DNA of 64,000 nt, taken from NCBI GenBank assembly GCA_958496175.1, contig OY292279.1, positions 1,488,001-1,552,000 on the forward strand, given 5' to 3'. The translations under genes and the position numbers were made by a program. Below are positions 62,161 to 64,000 of this stretch, piece by piece. The DNA is from Sisyra terminalis (taxonomy: Eukaryota; Arthropoda; Insecta; Neuroptera; Sisyridae). Position 1 is the first letter of the stretch, and each line of letters opens with the position of its first letter. The notes beneath the pieces were generated by a model. The model did not search any database. It was not told the DNA's origin and saw only the letters and a list, made by a program, of their open reading frames with translations.

Positions 62161-62520
62161 CTAGGGGACCCCTGTGCATTTGCACAAAATATTTTTTCAG
62201 TCATATATTTCTTTATAAACTATGTTGACTGTTACTGTAACATAATTTTCTATTCCCTGACATAATCTTTCAAAAACTTGAATTTTTAAAGAATCTGATG
62301 TAACAGTTTTAGAAAATGGAGTATAAAGTTGACCATATGTATAACATGGTTCAGGAAGATACAATCCAACTATTTTCAACGTCTATCCTTGCGATTTATT
62401 TATTGTGATTGCATAAGAGAGACAAATGTAATTCTAGGAATAAAATATATTGTTCCTGAATGTGATTCAGCTACGCCGGTCTGACGTTTTCAACACGGTC
62501 CTAGGCGCTTAAAGAATGTT
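62161..62520 (-). pseudogene. Helitron 3' end with decayed Pif1-like helicase C-terminus
   Basis: Minus strand. A frame near 62500-62430 gives TIYFIPRIT, the Helitron helicase FIPRI block. After a frame change and deletion comes SYAITINKSQG, a TAG stop (62385-62383) where the family has Gln, then TLKIVGLYLPEP, GQLY and VNIVYKEI, ending at 62197. Downstream lie the hairpin GTGCAAATGCAC, the palindrome GGGGTCCCC and CTAG (62164-62161) followed by T: a classical Helitron 3' terminus. The frame break and stop mean it is dead. Confidence 0.85.
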
Positions 62521-63205
62521 TTTCCAAAACATACCTGTCATTGGCTAAGAAAATGTTATTTCAATGCATGAAAGGTTGCATATTCCAATGCACTCCAATT
62601 TCATATTTCATTTTAGCTTCACTAAACTTCGAAAACTTGAAATGTTATTATACCAAAGGTGATTGAACAATTGAAAATTTTGAAAAATGTTTGTTTCAAA
62701 ATTGATTAGCACAAAATAATATCAGCATAAGATTTCTGAGTTTTCTCAAGATGGCAATAAAACATTGGAAAATATAACGAATGTCCCTCAACAATTTGCC
62801 CATCAATTTGCTTTTGCTTCGCAGGAAAGTAATACAAAATCCAGAATCTTATCAAAACACCTCAATATTCATTGCATCTACAAATTCTTTGTGGACGTAA
62901 TCATTGAATTTGTATCCATTAATAAAAATAAAATAAGTATTTATGGCTCCAACAACAACTGCGGCTTAGATTTAAGTCAGTAAAATTGAATATTTTTTTT
63001 ATTTATTTCACAATAACGTTGGAAAAAGTATTGAAATACGGCTAGAAACACTTTGAAGAAGTAAAAAAATGTGTGCTGAGCTAATTGTTAAGAAATTGCA
63101 CATGTCCAATGTAAGATAGACAAAAATATTTCAAAACAATGTACAGCAAGAGAGTGAAAATGCTCTATGGCTACGGTTTTTCTTAAGCTTGTGTAATATA
63201 TATAA
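62521..63205. other. No gene recognised
   Basis: May include upstream remnants of the adjacent Helitron. A plus-strand open frame at 62765-62983 lacks a true start context and family resemblance, so it is not called. Confidence 0.3.
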
Positions 63206-64000
63206 GTAGCTGATCCCCGCGACTTCGTCTGCGTAACGTTGGTGTTGATTGTTTAGGTTTTTTCCTTGCAGTGGTAGTATATGGAAATTTGTATTTTTTT
63301 TACGAAAAACATAATCATACTTAAAAACAATATTTTGTCGAATTTAATTTATTAATTTTCAAAAAATATTTATAAATATCTAAAAAGAGAATGTCTATTG
63401 CGTATAGCTACGAATAGTTTACCTACCGTGGACCAAATAATTCTCGTTAATCAATCAGCATCTATACATAAACAATGTCGGTCTTAATTATGACTAAAAA
63501 AAGTCGAAACTTATCAAAATACTCGCGTTAAAATAACAGAAGTTAAGGGTCTAGATTTTGAATATTAGTAGGAATCTCTATTAACATCAACTATGTGTCT
63601 TATATATATAAAGGTTTATATTTCAAAGAGGCAATTTTTTAAACTTTAAATTGAATTTACTGTGCTTTTTATCAGTTCAACTTAAAATATTTTTACTGAT
63701 TATTTTCTAACTTTAAATTACCTTTCCAATGATATATCTCATCTGTCTAGTGTAAAAATTTCTGTTTTCATCCCTAAGGAATACCTTCCCTTATTATTTT
63801 TTTGGAATGATAAGTAGCCTATAGTCTGTGGGAAATTGTGTTGTATCTTAATACCAAATTTCATTAAATTCGGTAGTTCCGTTCTTTAGTTAAATCGGGA
63901 CACACAGACAGACAGACAGACAAAAATTGTAAAAATATTAAATTTGGAATAAGGGTCTCATGAAACAAATATTTACCCTAAAATTGGGTTCAAAATCAAA
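63206..64000 (-). mobile_element. Non-autonomous Helitron family H, cut by window edge
   Basis: Minus strand. The 3' end is AAGTCGCGGGGATCAGCTAC (CTAG with the last base changed). It contains the family block around CTGTCTGTCTGTGTGTCCCG and runs off the right edge before the 5' TC end. It is most like the copy at 25968-26795. Confidence 0.75.

Noticed and set aside
23810..63920. CAGA/CTGT short tandem runs as possible CRISPR-like or satellite arrays
   Set aside because: They are three- to four-unit simple repeats at a fixed place in each Helitron family H copy.

Overview
The window is nuclear DNA from an insect, most likely a dipteran. It is strongly AT-rich, has GT-AG introns of about 55-90 nt next to introns of many kilobases, and carries conserved animal genes plus dense transposon debris. 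No bacterial-type operon, CRISPR array, rRNA or functional tRNA gene was seen. Gene models were built by hand from reading frame, splice signals and remembered family similarity; no database search was run.

Left part (1-10.7 kb), compact genes with short introns: the 5' part of GIGYF (minus, runs off the left edge); a C1orf50/DUF2452 homologue (plus); DNAJC11 (minus, convergent with C1orf50, overlapping 3' ends); and a brambleberry/Kar5-type nuclear-envelope protein (minus).

Middle and right (10.7-64 kb): about 7.7 kb of gene-free DNA, then one very large minus-strand gene for an RGK-family small GTPase. Its four visible coding exons (18.5, 22.3, 40.6 and 56.8 kb) are separated by introns of 3.3, 18 and 16 kb, and its N-terminus lies beyond the window or in an unrecognised exon. 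The introns hold Helitrons (a non-autonomous family with at least seven copies, plus two fragments with recognisable RepHel coding remnants), hAT-like MITEs, a TTAA-flanked element, a MULE-like foldback element with 9-bp target duplications, three other foldback elements of 1.4-1.6 kb, and tRNA-like modules.

The most unusual locus lies in the 18 kb RGK intron. It is a palindrome of about 3.9 kb with arms of about 1.8 kb, each carrying an intact four-exon gene for a 221-residue secreted cysteine-rich protein resembling follicle cell protein 3C. The genes are divergent. Their first ~110 codons and flanks are almost identical, whereas the cysteine-rich part is clearly diverged, a mosaic pattern suggesting gene conversion around a protected or selected tract. 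Every large RGK intron, and the DNA upstream of its first visible exon, contains a long inverted repeat able to form a long RNA hairpin.
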